A stretch of 46,730 bases of DNA from an uncultured Eubacteriales bacterium (GCA_900315255.1 OMYH01000005.1:1-46730); one strand, 5' to 3'. Positions 26,722 to 35,309 are shown, counted from the first letter of the stretch. Made by a program: numbers and translations. The notes: generated from the sequence alone by a model not told the origin.

Positions 26722-26741
26722 TATTAATATTACTTAATAAC
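26710..26741. repeat. perfect 32-bp palindrome over serA stop codon
   Basis: GTTATTAAGTAATATT is followed directly by its exact reverse complement with no loop. It contains the last codons and the TAA of serA and precedes the G+C-rich terminator. It could be an RNA 3'-end hairpin or a binding site. Confidence 0.9.
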
Positions 26742-26745
26742 AATC

Positions 26746-26772
26746 AGGGACGGTGTAACAGCCGTCCCTTTT
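26746..26772 (+). terminator. terminator of serC-serA
   Basis: AGGGACGG / CCGTCCCT stem followed by TTTTG. Confidence 0.8.
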
Positions 26773-26800
26773 GTCGTGTTATGCGGTTTTATCAGACCGA

Positions 26801-27607
26801 TCAGAATTCCTCTCGTCTTGTAAGAAATGTGTGAAGGAAATCCCTGAATATCGGCTCCCATGCTGATTCGTGGTGCTTGTTTTCAAGCAGTATCACCTCG
26901 TTGAGCAGTTCGGGCGGATAACATTCCGTAAGTATATCATATGTTATCTCGGTCGCTTTGCAGATCTCGTTTTCAAGCTCGTCGCCGGCTCCCGTGTAGA
27001 TATAGAGATACGGCATATTATCGGTGATTTTTTTCTGTATCCAGTTCCCGAGAACCTCGGGCGTGAACATGATCAGAGCGGGGGAGAACACGCCTGCCGC
27101 ACAGTATTTGTCGGGGTGAGTAAGCGCTGTGAAAAAGCTCATCAGTCCGCCCATGGAGCTGCCGCAGAATGCTGTGTTGTTTCTGCCTGTCTTTACGGGG
27201 AAGTGTTCCTCAATGTACGGCATGACAGTGTTTATAATAAAGCTGTCGAACACATCGCCTGCAGGGTCCCCCATATCCTGAAATTCCTCAGGAATGAGAA
27301 TTTCTCCGATACTGCCCGGGGTAAGATCACATGTGCGTTTCATCGGGTCCTGATGTTCGGGATCGTCGTTGTGGATACCGACAATTATCGCACCCTGTCC
27401 CGTACTCTTGATTGATTCATCGACCGCTTTGTGCGTGCTCCAGCAGCCGAAAAGCCCCTCTGCCATATCAAAGCAGTTCTGTCCGTCTGTCATATATACT
27501 ACGGGGAAGGTTTCGCCCTCCTCATGAGTTGGTACATATACACGAACAACTCTGTCCGCTTCGCCGGGATAGGGTAATTTAAGCTCGGTAATTTTGCTTT
27601 TGATCAT
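26801..27607 (-). CDS. alpha/beta-hydrolase esterase (putative esterase / Fes-like)
   Basis: Cytoplasmic hydrolase of 268 residues of the PF00756 type (esterase D / enterochelin esterase-like). Nucleophile elbow FCGSSMGG, catalytic Ser at about 151. A likely acid is in YTGAGDELE, and the histidine is probably in KHHESAWEP near the C-terminus. VVYMTDGQN is the oxyanion strand. No signal peptide, so siderophore or carbohydrate ester substrates inside the cell are possible. The start follows AAGGAGG. It is convergent with serA and stands alone. Confidence 0.88.
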   Translation of the reverse strand: MIKSKITELKLPYPGEADRVVRVYVPTHEEGETFPVVYMTDGQNCFDMAEGLFGCWSTHKAVDESIKSTGQGAIIVGIHNDDPEHQDPMKRTCDLTPGSIGEILIPEEFQDMGDPAGDVFDSFIINTVMPYIEEHFPVKTGRNNTAFCGSSMGGLMSFFTALTHPDKYCAAGVFSPALIMFTPEVLGNWIQKKITDNMPYLYIYTGAGDELENEICKATEITYDILTECYPPELLNEVILLENKHHESAWEPIFRDFLHTFLTRREEF

Positions 27608-27742
27608 GGTTATTCCTCCTTGTGATTTATTATTTCGCTTTTATTGTAACAAACAAACGATACGGCTGTCAACAGATTATATTGTCAATAATTGCACAAA
27701 ATACCGTTCGCCTTTGAAAACATACCGATAACCGAAAATCTA

Positions 27743-27770
27743 TTGAAAAAGTTTTCAGATGTGATACAAT
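27743..27770 (+). promoter_or_regulatory. predicted promoter of LytTR-DUF3021 pair
   Basis: TTGAAA (27743-27748), 16 bp, TACAAT (27765-27770). The transcript would begin a few bases before the duplicated start region. Confidence 0.6.
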
Positions 27771-27780
27771 GTAATCACAG

Positions 27781-27838
27781 GATAAGGAGGAGATAAAAAT
27801 GAAGTTCAAGATAAGGAGGGGATAAAAATGAAGTTCAA
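27781..27838 (+). repeat. 29-bp tandem duplication of ribosome site and start codon
   Basis: 27781-27809 and 27810-27838 differ by one base (AGGAGGAG vs AGGAGGGG). Each holds GGAGG, an ATG and the codons for Met-Lys-Phe-Lys. The first ATG (27799) opens an 8-codon frame ending in TAA at 27823-27825, two bases before the second ATG (27828). Confidence 0.95.
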
Positions 27839-28271
27839 GCTGAATATTGATAAGAATGCCGATGAATATGTTGAAGCGACTTTAAAGACGCACAGTGATT
27901 TTACAGACAGACTTGAAGAGCTTGTGTCGGAGTATAACGGTTCGGACAAAATCACGGCTTACTCGGACGGCGGCATAATAAGCCTGACATTTGCAAATAT
28001 CGAGTACATTACGGTCATAGATTCAAAGACATATGCTTTTGATGTAAAAGGCAGACAATACCTGATAAAAAGCAGACTGTATGAAGTGGAAAACATTCTT
28101 CCGGCATCATTCTTTCGTATCAACAAATCATCTGTTGCCAACCGCACACATATTGAAAAGTATTCAGCGGCTTTCTCGGGCGGCATAGATGTTGTTTTCA
28201 AGAGCGGAAACAAGGAATATGTATCAAGACGGTGCTTTGCACAAATCAAGAAGGAGTTGAAAATGAGATGA
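27828..28271 (+). CDS. LytTR-domain DNA-binding regulator
   Basis: Protein of 147 residues. Residues 1-45 form an N-terminal segment, and the LytTR domain spans about 50-147: ISLTFANIEYITVIDSKTYAFDVKGRQYLIKSRLYEVE, then FFRINKSSVANRTHIEKYS and a C-terminal SRRCFAQIKKELKMR. There is no receiver domain. Such short LytTR regulators occur with a DUF3021 membrane protein, and the partner usually antagonises the regulator. It overlaps that gene by 4 bp (ATGA), indicating translational coupling. Confidence 0.92.
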   Translation: MKFKLNIDKNADEYVEATLKTHSDFTDRLEELVSEYNGSDKITAYSDGGIISLTFANIEYITVIDSKTYAFDVKGRQYLIKSRLYEVENILPASFFRINKSSVANRTHIEKYSAAFSGGIDVVFKSGNKEYVSRRCFAQIKKELKMR

Positions 28272-28690
28272 AAAACTACATATTATCATTTCTCAAACGT
28301 GGTCTGATCGCTTCTGTCGGGGGTCCGATAATTCTTGCAGTGATCTACTTTATTCTCGGGCAAAAAGGCGTTATCGAAACCCTGACAGTCGGAACTGTTG
28401 TCAAGGGGATATTCACATCGGTTCTGCTTGCGTTCATAGCCGGCGGAATAAGCATGATATACACTGTCGATAAGCTGCAAGTCGCCCAGGCGGCGCTGAT
28501 CCAATCGGCTGTATTCTATTTCGATTGTATTATTATCTATCTCTGGAACGGCTGGCTGCCTGCGACTGCAAAAGCGATAGCGTTTTTTACGGTTACTTTT
28601 TTTGTGGGATTCTTTCTGATATGGACAGTGATCTATCTTATCATCAGACATAGGATAAGCAAGCTTAATAAACAGCTTAATATGCAGTAA
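28268..28690 (+). CDS. DUF3021-family four-TM membrane protein
   Basis: Protein of 140 residues with four hydrophobic segments (about 12-30, 45-65, 75-95 and 105-128) and a basic C-terminus (RHRISKLNKQLNMQ). Position and character match DUF3021 proteins paired with LytTR regulators; the pair probably senses the membrane and controls its own and other genes. The start codon overlaps the regulator's stop codon. Confidence 0.85.
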   Translation: MKNYILSFLKRGLIASVGGPIILAVIYFILGQKGVIETLTVGTVVKGIFTSVLLAFIAGGISMIYTVDKLQVAQAALIQSAVFYFDCIIIYLWNGWLPATAKAIAFFTVTFFVGFFLIWTVIYLIIRHRISKLNKQLNMQ

Positions 28691-28695
28691 CAAAA

Positions 28696-28723
28696 ACAGC
28701 AGGGGAGTTGAATCCTCTGCTGT
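28696..28723. terminator. bidirectional terminator
   Basis: ACAGCAGGGGA / TCCTCTGCTGT, an 11-bp stem with one mismatched or wobble position. The minus-strand reading is followed by TTTTTGTT, the plus strand by TATCTTT. It serves the convergent DUF3021 and dehydratase-type genes. Confidence 0.8.
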
Positions 28724-28728
28724 TATCT

Positions 28729-30060
28729 TTATACCGTAACGGGTTCTTTCTTTTCTTTTGTATCGGTTGACTTCTTACTCTCCTGCTCGGCTATTTCCTT
28801 AGCAAGATTTTCCTTTGCAACTGCAAGCATAAGCTTGATCCTGTTTTCCTGGTTTACTCTCGGCGCGCCGGGGTCGTAGTCTATCGCTACTATGTTCGCC
28901 CTGTCGTCAACGCTTTTGATCTTTCTGATCATGCCCTTGCCGTTGATGTGATTAGGCAGACAGCCGAACGGCTGTGTACATACGATGTTGCCGTAGCCTG
29001 TTTCGGTAAGCTCAAGCATTTCGGCTGTGAGCAGCCAGCCTTCGCCCATTTTGCTGCCGTAACCTATAACGTCCTTTACAAGGAATTTCGTATGTTCATA
29101 TGATGACGGCGGCAAAAATCCGTATCTCTTTGTACTCTCAATGAGGCTTGCCTCAAGTTTTGTCAGGTAGTTGAAGAGAGCCTCTACGACCTTATATTTC
29201 AGCCTGCTGCCGCCGTAGAGCTTGATGTCCTCCATGCGGTTGTCGACCTTGAAGAGCATGAATCCCATCATGCCGGGGAGATTGACCTCGCAGTCCTGCT
29301 GGGCGAGGAACTGTTCAAGGTTGTTGTTGCCCAGCGCTGCATATTTCACATATATCTCACCGACTACGCCAACTTTTACTTTGGGAGTTTTCTTTACCTT
29401 TATTTCTGTGAAAGATCTCGCTATCTTGTCGAGGTTCTCGTCTATCGTCTTTGCAGCGTATCCCTTGCCTTCGGCAAATTCATCGGAGAGCTTTTGGACC
29501 CATCTGTCTACAAGACGCTGAGCTTCGCCCTTGTTAAGCTCATACGGCGCTGTCTGATTTCTCAGCAGCATGAGTGCGTCACCGTAAATAAGTCCTGCAG
29601 CAAATCGTCTTATCATAGGGATAGTCAGCGAAAAGCCGCTGTTCTTTTCAAGTCCCGAGAGGTTCAGAGAAATTACGGGCACATAGTCGTAGCCTGCTTT
29701 CTTGAGAGCCTTTCTCAGCAGATGGATATAGTTTGAAGCACGGCAGCCGCCGCCCGTCTGCGTGATCATAAGGGCAGTTCTGTGCAGATCGTACTTGCCG
29801 CTTTGCAGCGCATGAATGAACTGTCCGATAACGAGCAGCGCAGGATAACACGTGTCGTTATGTACATATTTCAGTCCGACCTGCGCTATCTCGGGACCGT
29901 TGGTTTCGAGCAGCACGGTTTTATAACCGTAATGTGTAAACACATTCCTTATCATATTGAAATGAATAGGCGCCATCATCGGCAGGAGTATCGTGTACTC
30001 GTCCTTCATTTCTTTTGTAAACAGCAGACGTCCTGTCTTATCATATTGAAGCTTAGCCAT
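28729..30060 (-). CDS. 2-hydroxyacyl-CoA dehydratase-type (HgdB/D-like) Fe-S protein
   Basis: Protein of 443 residues of the HGD-D / BcrC-BadD family that holds Fe-S clusters for ATP-driven low-potential reduction. Likely cluster cysteines are in HNDTCYPALLVIG, TQTGGGCRASNY and VCTQPFGCLPNH. The C-terminus is Lys/Glu-rich. It is transcribed 16 bp after the large activase. No acyl-CoA pathway genes (CoA transferase, acyl-CoA dehydrogenase) are nearby, so a classical amino-acid-fermenting dehydratase is not supported. It resembles the half of the long Clostridial activase proteins related to double-cubane cluster proteins. Confidence 0.8.
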   Translation of the reverse strand: MAKLQYDKTGRLLFTKEMKDEYTILLPMMAPIHFNMIRNVFTHYGYKTVLLETNGPEIAQVGLKYVHNDTCYPALLVIGQFIHALQSGKYDLHRTALMITQTGGGCRASNYIHLLRKALKKAGYDYVPVISLNLSGLEKNSGFSLTIPMIRRFAAGLIYGDALMLLRNQTAPYELNKGEAQRLVDRWVQKLSDEFAEGKGYAAKTIDENLDKIARSFTEIKVKKTPKVKVGVVGEIYVKYAALGNNNLEQFLAQQDCEVNLPGMMGFMLFKVDNRMEDIKLYGGSRLKYKVVEALFNYLTKLEASLIESTKRYGFLPPSSYEHTKFLVKDVIGYGSKMGEGWLLTAEMLELTETGYGNIVCTQPFGCLPNHINGKGMIRKIKSVDDRANIVAIDYDPGAPRVNQENRIKLMLAVAKENLAKEIAEQESKKSTDTKEKKEPVTV

Positions 30061-30076
30061 AGCCGTCCGTCCTTTC

Positions 30077-32977
30077 TTATTTTTCCTCGCCTATCGCCGC
30101 AAGCAGCGAGCGTATTCTTATCTTGACCGCACCGAGATTCGTTATCTCGTCGATCTTTATCTGAGTGTATATCTTGCCCTCTTTTTCAAGTATATCTCTT
30201 ACCTCGTCCGTTGTGATAGCGTCAACTCCGCAGCCGAACGATACAAGCTGCACAAGGTTCATGTCATCTTTGCCCGAAATATACTTAGCCGCAGCATACA
30301 GACGGGAGTGATATGTCCACTGATTGAGTACAGTTGTCGGGAATTTCTCTACCCTGTGACTTACCGAATCCTCAGACACGATAGCAACGCCGAAGCTTGC
30401 GATCATTCTGTCTATGCCGTGGTTTATTTCGGGGTCTACATGATACGGTCTGCCCGAGAGAACAAAGATCGGCTTGCCCTCTTCTTCGGCTTTCTGAATG
30501 ATCTCGTCGCCCTTTGTGCGTATACGCGCAAGGTGAGCGCTGTATTCATCATATGCAAGCTTCGAGGCTTTCTTTACCTCTTTGAGCGTAACATCGGGGT
30601 AATACTTTCGGAGTATCTCAAACATCTTCTTCGGAAAGTCCTTCGGTCTGTGAACTCCGACATAGTCCTTTATAAACGTAATGTTCTTGACGCTGTTCAT
30701 ATTTGCGCCGATAACCTCGGGGTAATATGCAACAACAGGGCAGTTGTAGTGATTGTCGCCCAAGCCTTCGTCGAAATTGTAGGACATACACGGATAGAAT
30801 ACTGTTTCGATTCCCATATCAATGAGTTTCTGAACATGACCGTGTACGAGCTTTGCAGGGAAGCATATCGTATCCGACGGAATAGTCTTGTTTCCTTTTG
30901 CATATACCTTTTTGTCCGAGATGCCGGATGTCACGACCTCAAAATCCAGGTTTGTGAAGAATGTGTGCCAGAACGGAAGCATTTCGTACATATTAAGTCC
31001 CAGCGGCAGACCTATCTTTCCTCGGGTACCCTCTTTTGCCTCGTAGCTCTGCAGAAGAGAGAGTTTATAGTCATACATATTCATAGACTTGTCGGGAGAT
31101 TTCTTAGTTATGGGACGTTCGCAGCGGTTGCCTGCGATGAACCTTCTGCCGTCGGCAAAGGTGTTCACTGTGAGTCGGCAGTTGTTCTGGCAAAGTCCGC
31201 AGTTTGTTACCTTGATCGTATGCTTGAACTCTTTGAGCTGATCTAATGTGAGTATCGTACTCTTATCCTTGCTCTTGGTCATGGAGTAGAGAGCCGCACC
31301 GTATGCGCCCATAAGTCCCGATATAACGGGGCGTACAACAGGAGTGCCCATCTCCATCTCAAACGCACGGAGTACGGCATTGTTAAGGAACGTACCGCCC
31401 TGTACAACTATCTTCTTTCCAAGCTCATCGGGACCCGATGTTCGGATAACCTTATACAAAGCATTCTTTACAACGCTGAGCGACAGTCCCGCAGAAATAT
31501 CCTCGATAGTTGCGCCGTCCTTCTGCGCCTGCTTTACGGAGCTGTTCATGAACACCGTACAGCGTGAACCCAGGTCAACGGGGTGCTTTGCAAAAAGACC
31601 CTTGTTTGCGAATTCCTCGATAGAGTAGCCAAGGGCATTTGCAAATGTCTGCAGGAACGAGCCGCAGCCCGATGAGCAGGCCTCGTTGAGGAATATATTG
31701 TCAATAGCGCCGTTGTGAATCTTGAAGCATTTTATATCCTGTCCGCCTATGTCGATGATGAACTCAACATCGGGCATGAATTCTTTCGCAGCCGTAAAGT
31801 GAGCGACAGTTTCCACTATGCCGTTGTCAACGCAGAACGCATTTCGGATGATCTCTTCGCCGTATCCTGTAACGGCGCTGCCCTTGATCTTAATGTCAGG
31901 GGCAATGGAGTATACCTCCTCCAGAAATTCTTTGATTATCGGAACAGGGTTGCCGCTGTTAGATAAATATTTGCTGAAAAGAAGCTCTTTGTTATCGGAG
32001 AGAACTACTCCCTTTACGGTAGTAGAGCCGGCATCGATACCGATATATGCGTCACCCTTGTAACCGTGCATAGATTTGCCCTTGACGTTAGCTCGGCTGT
32101 GACGTGACACAAACTCCTCATATTCTTTTTTATCCTTAAACAGCGGCTGATTAAACGCAAAGTTGCCGCTGCCTGTGTAATGCGTGACCTTGCTGATAAC
32201 ATCGTTAAAGTCTATCGTATTATCAGCGCAGAGCGCTGCGCCTGCCGCTACATAATAGAGCGAGTTTTCAGGACAGGTACCTTCTGTGCCGAGAACCTTG
32301 TCAAACTGCTTTCGCAGCTGTGACATAAAGGTGAGAGGTCCGCCGAGATATACAACATTACCCTCGATCTCTCTGCCCTGAGCAAGACCGGCAACAGTCT
32401 GATTAACGACTGCCGAGAAGATACTCTGCGCAATGTCGCTTTTTCTTGCCCCCTGATTGAGCAGCGGCTGAATATCTGTTTTGGCGAACACACCGCATCG
32501 GGAGGCGATAGTGTATGTTTTTTCGTACTGTGAGGCAAGAGCGTTGAATTGCTCGATCTCAACATTTAGCAAAGTAGCCATCTGATCTATGAACGCACCC
32601 GTACCGCCTGCGCAGGTACCGTTCATGCGAACCTCCATACCGCCCGAAAGGAAAAGGATTTTTGCGTCCTCGCCGCCAAGCTCGATTACAACATCTGTAC
32701 CCGGCAGAAATGTATTTACGGCAACCCTTGTTGCATAAACCTCCTGAATAAAATCAAGTCCGCAATTCTCTGCAACGCCCATACCTGCTGAGCCCGACAG
32801 TGCAATGCAGGCTTTATCAGCGCCCTTTACATTGAGTCTGATTCTCTTTAGTATTTCGCCGATCTTCTGAGTGATCTGCGAATAGTGTCTTTCGTATGTT
32901 GAATAGATAAATTTGTTATTTTCGTCAAGTACAACACATTTGATAGTTGTAGAACCTATATCAAGACCTATTTTCAT
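30077..32977 (-). CDS. double BadF/HgdC-type activase with DUF2229 domain
   Basis: Protein of 966 residues. Activase domain 1 (about 1-270) begins KIGLDIGSTTIKCVVLDE and has CAGGTGAFIDQ. Activase domain 2 (about 315-565) begins YIGIDAGSTTVKGVVLS and has ACSSGCGSFLQ. DUF2229 (CoA-enzyme activase domain) follows from about 590, including NCGLCQNNCRL, a likely Fe-S motif. The ASKHA folds hydrolyse ATP to push an electron at very low potential onto the partner. Many Clostridia have this fused to the HgdB-like part as one ~1400-residue chain; here the two are separate genes. The start follows GGAGG; a TATAAT lies at 33056-33061 on the minus strand. Confidence 0.88.
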   Translation of the reverse strand: MKIGLDIGSTTIKCVVLDENNKFIYSTYERHYSQITQKIGEILKRIRLNVKGADKACIALSGSAGMGVAENCGLDFIQEVYATRVAVNTFLPGTDVVIELGGEDAKILFLSGGMEVRMNGTCAGGTGAFIDQMATLLNVEIEQFNALASQYEKTYTIASRCGVFAKTDIQPLLNQGARKSDIAQSIFSAVVNQTVAGLAQGREIEGNVVYLGGPLTFMSQLRKQFDKVLGTEGTCPENSLYYVAAGAALCADNTIDFNDVISKVTHYTGSGNFAFNQPLFKDKKEYEEFVSRHSRANVKGKSMHGYKGDAYIGIDAGSTTVKGVVLSDNKELLFSKYLSNSGNPVPIIKEFLEEVYSIAPDIKIKGSAVTGYGEEIIRNAFCVDNGIVETVAHFTAAKEFMPDVEFIIDIGGQDIKCFKIHNGAIDNIFLNEACSSGCGSFLQTFANALGYSIEEFANKGLFAKHPVDLGSRCTVFMNSSVKQAQKDGATIEDISAGLSLSVVKNALYKVIRTSGPDELGKKIVVQGGTFLNNAVLRAFEMEMGTPVVRPVISGLMGAYGAALYSMTKSKDKSTILTLDQLKEFKHTIKVTNCGLCQNNCRLTVNTFADGRRFIAGNRCERPITKKSPDKSMNMYDYKLSLLQSYEAKEGTRGKIGLPLGLNMYEMLPFWHTFFTNLDFEVVTSGISDKKVYAKGNKTIPSDTICFPAKLVHGHVQKLIDMGIETVFYPCMSYNFDEGLGDNHYNCPVVAYYPEVIGANMNSVKNITFIKDYVGVHRPKDFPKKMFEILRKYYPDVTLKEVKKASKLAYDEYSAHLARIRTKGDEIIQKAEEEGKPIFVLSGRPYHVDPEINHGIDRMIASFGVAIVSEDSVSHRVEKFPTTVLNQWTYHSRLYAAAKYISGKDDMNLVQLVSFGCGVDAITTDEVRDILEKEGKIYTQIKIDEITNLGAVKIRIRSLLAAIGEEK

Positions 32978-33301
32978 TGGATAACCTCCAAATACACGGC
33001 ATTAATTTTAATTATGCAGAGATAACGAATCTATGCATACTAATATCCATAGTGTATTATACTTGCGCCGAGCATTTTTTTAATTCTAATAAAGAATAAT
33101 AAAAATTACCTTGTCATTTTTTCCCTATTTAATATGAAAGAAAGGATTTACGCTGATATTTTGTAAAAAATTCGCCTTATGAGCAAGAAAACACTGATAA
33201 GATAACATCGAGCGTATAATTCAAGCAATAGACTCGTTTGTATAATATATAACGAGTTTTTGCCCGTTTTCACATGATGCATACGATGTTTTTATTGGTG
33301 G

Positions 33302-33330
33302 TTGACATACGCATAATACGGTGGTATAAT
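33302..33330 (+). promoter_or_regulatory. consensus promoter of thiT riboswitch RNA
   Basis: TTGACA (33302-33307), 17 bp, TATAAT (33325-33330), both perfect matches. The region 32978-33301 between the activase and this promoter is AT-rich, holds a minus-strand TATAAT and shows nothing else. Confidence 0.9.
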
Positions 33331-33344
33331 AGAATCTGCAACGA

Positions 33345-33432
33345 AAGAGTGGGGGAGCTTGTAAACAGGCTGAGAGGGAGATGAGATCTCCGACCCGTTA
33401 ACCTGATGCGGATAATGCCGCCGTAGGGATCA
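33345..33432 (+). ncRNA. TPP (THI-element) riboswitch
   Basis: Conserved TPP riboswitch parts are all present: GGGGGAGC opening, ACAGGCTGAGAGGG, the P3 hairpin GGGAGAT/ATCTCC, GACCCGTTAACCTGATGC, GGATAATGCCG and CGTAGGGATC. It would sense thiamine pyrophosphate and switch off the thiamine transporter gene when the cofactor is plentiful. Confidence 0.96.
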
Positions 33433-33446
33433 TATCGGTTTCACGG

Positions 33447-33477
33447 GAGCATTGCGTCGGCGCAGTGCTCTTTTTTT
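33447..33477 (+). terminator. riboswitch-controlled terminator
   Basis: GAGCATTGCG / CGCAGTGCTC stem followed by T7, 15 bp after the riboswitch core and before the ribosome site. This indicates control by premature transcription termination. Confidence 0.88.
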
Positions 33478-33505
33478 GTCATTAATTATCCGAGGAGGAA
33501 GAAAA

Positions 33506-34321
33506 ATGTTATTATTGTTTATCGGTGCACTTCTGGCTGTTGTCGGATCGTTCGGCTGCGTATGGGGCTTTCATATCAATGAGCTTGAACAAGACCAGAT
33601 TGAAGCAGCTGCCGAAAAAGGACTCGAACTTGCACAGACGTTTCCGGGCAGGCTTTACATCATTATCGGTATCATCGCAATTGCCTCAGGTATTGTTGTT
33701 GCCGCAATAGGGCTTGTGAAGAATCTGAGTGCCAAAGAAGAAAAAAGTCGCTCTAAAGTCACAACGAAAAGACTTGTTGTTACGGCGATACTCCTGGCGC
33801 TTGCATCTGCGCTCAGTCTTGTGAAGATCTGGGAGATGCCTCTCGGCGGTTCTGTTACGCTTTGTTCCATGCTGCCTGTAACGCTCATCGCAATAGAATA
33901 CGGCACAAAATGGGGTCTCAAATCGGCATTTGTATATGGTCTTATACAGTTTGGGCTTACATTCGGAAGTGTTTTCGGCTGGGGTCTTTCGCCTGCTGCC
34001 GTTATCGGCTGCATTTTGCTTGACTACATTCTCGCATTTACAATGCTGGGCTTTGCGGGTCTTTTCAGAAAAAAGGGTACACCGGGTATTTGTATCAGTG
34101 TAGCTCTGGCTCTAACTTTAAGATTTCTGTGTCATGTTCTTTCGGGCGTGATCATCTTCGACGTTTGGATGCCCGAAGAGTGGAGCAATCCGCTGCTCTA
34201 TTCCCTGTGTTACAACGGCGCATTTATGCTGCCTGAGCTGGTTCTGACTATGGTGGTTGCTGTACTGCTGTTTAAAACTCCGCATTTCAACAAACTGGTA
34301 ATGAGCAATCTGGAGAAATGA
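33506..34321 (+). CDS. thiT: ECF thiamine transporter S component ThiT, N-terminally extended
   Basis: Membrane protein of 271 residues. The last ~190 residues match ThiT (PF09515): TTKRLVVTAILLALASALSLVKIWEMPLGGSVTLCSMLPV and later GTKWGLKSAFVYGLIQF, with six TM helices. It binds thiamine and depends on the shared EcfAA'T module, which is not in this window. An extra N-terminal ~85 residues contain two TM helices with an acidic/Gln-rich loop, not part of standard ThiT. The start at 33506 follows GAGGAGG; the longer frame would start inside the terminator hairpin. Confidence 0.93.
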   Translation: MLLLFIGALLAVVGSFGCVWGFHINELEQDQIEAAAEKGLELAQTFPGRLYIIIGIIAIASGIVVAAIGLVKNLSAKEEKSRSKVTTKRLVVTAILLALASALSLVKIWEMPLGGSVTLCSMLPVTLIAIEYGTKWGLKSAFVYGLIQFGLTFGSVFGWGLSPAAVIGCILLDYILAFTMLGFAGLFRKKGTPGICISVALALTLRFLCHVLSGVIIFDVWMPEEWSNPLLYSLCYNGAFMLPELVLTMVVAVLLFKTPHFNKLVMSNLEK

Positions 34322-34427
34322 TATTATAAATGCAGCTATCGAATATCGTATACTGCTTTCTAATTAAAATCATAAAATTTTCTTGGTCTTATTTCCGCAG
34401 CATTTGCGTGTGAACTTGAAATGCGTA

Positions 34428-34455
34428 AGTATAGTTTCGCCTGCCGGCTCGGTCA
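34428..34455 (-). repeat. partial copy of the dispersed end repeat
   Basis: About 28 bp containing CGCCTGCCGGCTCG match the dispersed repeat at the window ends with about three mismatches (same orientation as the 46.6-kb copy). It lies downstream of thiT at the border of the accessory island. Confidence 0.55.
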
Positions 34456-34517
34456 GTGAAGATGAGCGGAGTGAGCGATAATGTCAAGAAACATCGTGGA
34501 GCGTTAGCTCCTGCGTC

Positions 34518-34553
34518 CGTCGGTGGGGGATTATGATCACCCACCGACGTTTG
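34518..34553 (+). terminator. terminator-like hairpin downstream of thiT
   Basis: CGTCGGTGGG / CCCACCGACG, a perfect 10-bp stem, followed by TTTGTT. It is about 200 bp after thiT. The DNA between (34322-34517) holds the partial repeat and no gene. Confidence 0.6.
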
Positions 34554-34612
34554 TTATAATAGTATTATCAATAATACTTGACACAACTTGACACCTTTTT
34601 CTCGAACAAATT

Positions 34613-35116
34613 TCAAGCAGCAATGTTAAGGCTTTCGTAATAGCGAAGCCGTTTAACAGCAGGTGGCAGACCACCATTAGCGGAGCATATCCGCCTGTTT
34701 GTCCAGTAACTCATATAGTATCTCCAGATCATCGTTTTCAGTTCCGATATTGTGTAGTTCTCGGATTTATCTCCTCGGTTGTAAAACAGCTCCTCTTTCA
34801 TTCTTGCCCACATACTCTCGCATCGTGCGTTATCGTGACACCTTCCGCCGTCGCTGTTCATGCTTTGGAGTATTCCATATTTTCCTATAACTTCACGGTA
34901 TTCTGCGCTTGTATATTGGCTGCCACGGTCGGAATGGATTATGCAGCCTGCGATATCAGGGTATGATTTCCTTGCATTCTCCAGAGTATGACAGCAAAGC
35001 GACGCTCTCAAGTTATCCTCAATCGCAATACCCAACGGCATAAGATCAAAGCAGTCGAATATTACGGAAAATGTACAGCCGTTTTTTTCGAACGGCTGCG
35101 CTTTTTGATATAACAC
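34613..35116 (-). pseudogene. truncated IS3-family transposase (OrfB core)
   Basis: Remnant of 167 residues covering the integrase-like catalytic core of an IS3-family transposase: first acidic residue in VIFDCFD, second in IHSDRGSQYTS, and the final Glu in DNARCESMWARMKEE. The N-terminal OrfB part and OrfA are absent. The first ~14 codons are not transposase but run into the hairpin repeat at 35068-35115, so the gene was cut there. No matching terminal inverted repeats were found. It is inactive on its own. Confidence 0.85.
35068..35115. repeat. hairpin repeat, copy 1
   Basis: AAAATGTACAGCCGTTTTTTT followed by the complementary AACGGCTG and a T-rich run. It matches 35256-35303 at about 85% identity and forms a terminator-like hairpin. 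It abuts the broken 5' side of the transposase remnant. Confidence 0.8.
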
Positions 35117-35178
35117 CGATCAGCATATTTCTCACACTACCGAAGTAATTGGTTACAATTGCAATATCTCTTTTATGG

Positions 35179-35246
35179 TTCTTGTAATAAAAAACAAGGC
35201 AATAAGTATATGTGAATAATTGATAATAATATTGCGTTGCAATTGT
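35179..35246. repeat. 68-bp direct repeat, copy A
   Basis: About 80% identical to 35514-35582. The shared core contains GTATATGTG and TAATTGATAA. On the minus strand it resembles a promoter region but is followed by only a very short open frame and hairpin copy 1. Confidence 0.75.
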
Positions 35247-35255
35247 TAAACCTAA

Positions 35256-35303
35256 AAAATGTACAGCCGTTTTTTTACAAACGACTGCACTTTTTGCTAT
35301 ACC
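35256..35303. repeat. hairpin repeat, copy 2
   Basis: Second copy of the AAAATGTACAGCC hairpin. On the minus strand it lies right after the end of the nucleotidyltransferase remnant and ends in ACATTTTTT, consistent with a terminator for that gene. Confidence 0.8.
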
Positions 35304-35309
35304 ACTAAT

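Noticed and set aside
30308..31246. Plus-strand open frame of 312 codons
   Set aside because: Lies fully antisense to the conserved activase domains; no ribosome site or recognisable motif.
34613..35116. Intact IS3 element
   Set aside because: OrfA, the N-terminal OrfB part and matched terminal inverted repeats are missing.
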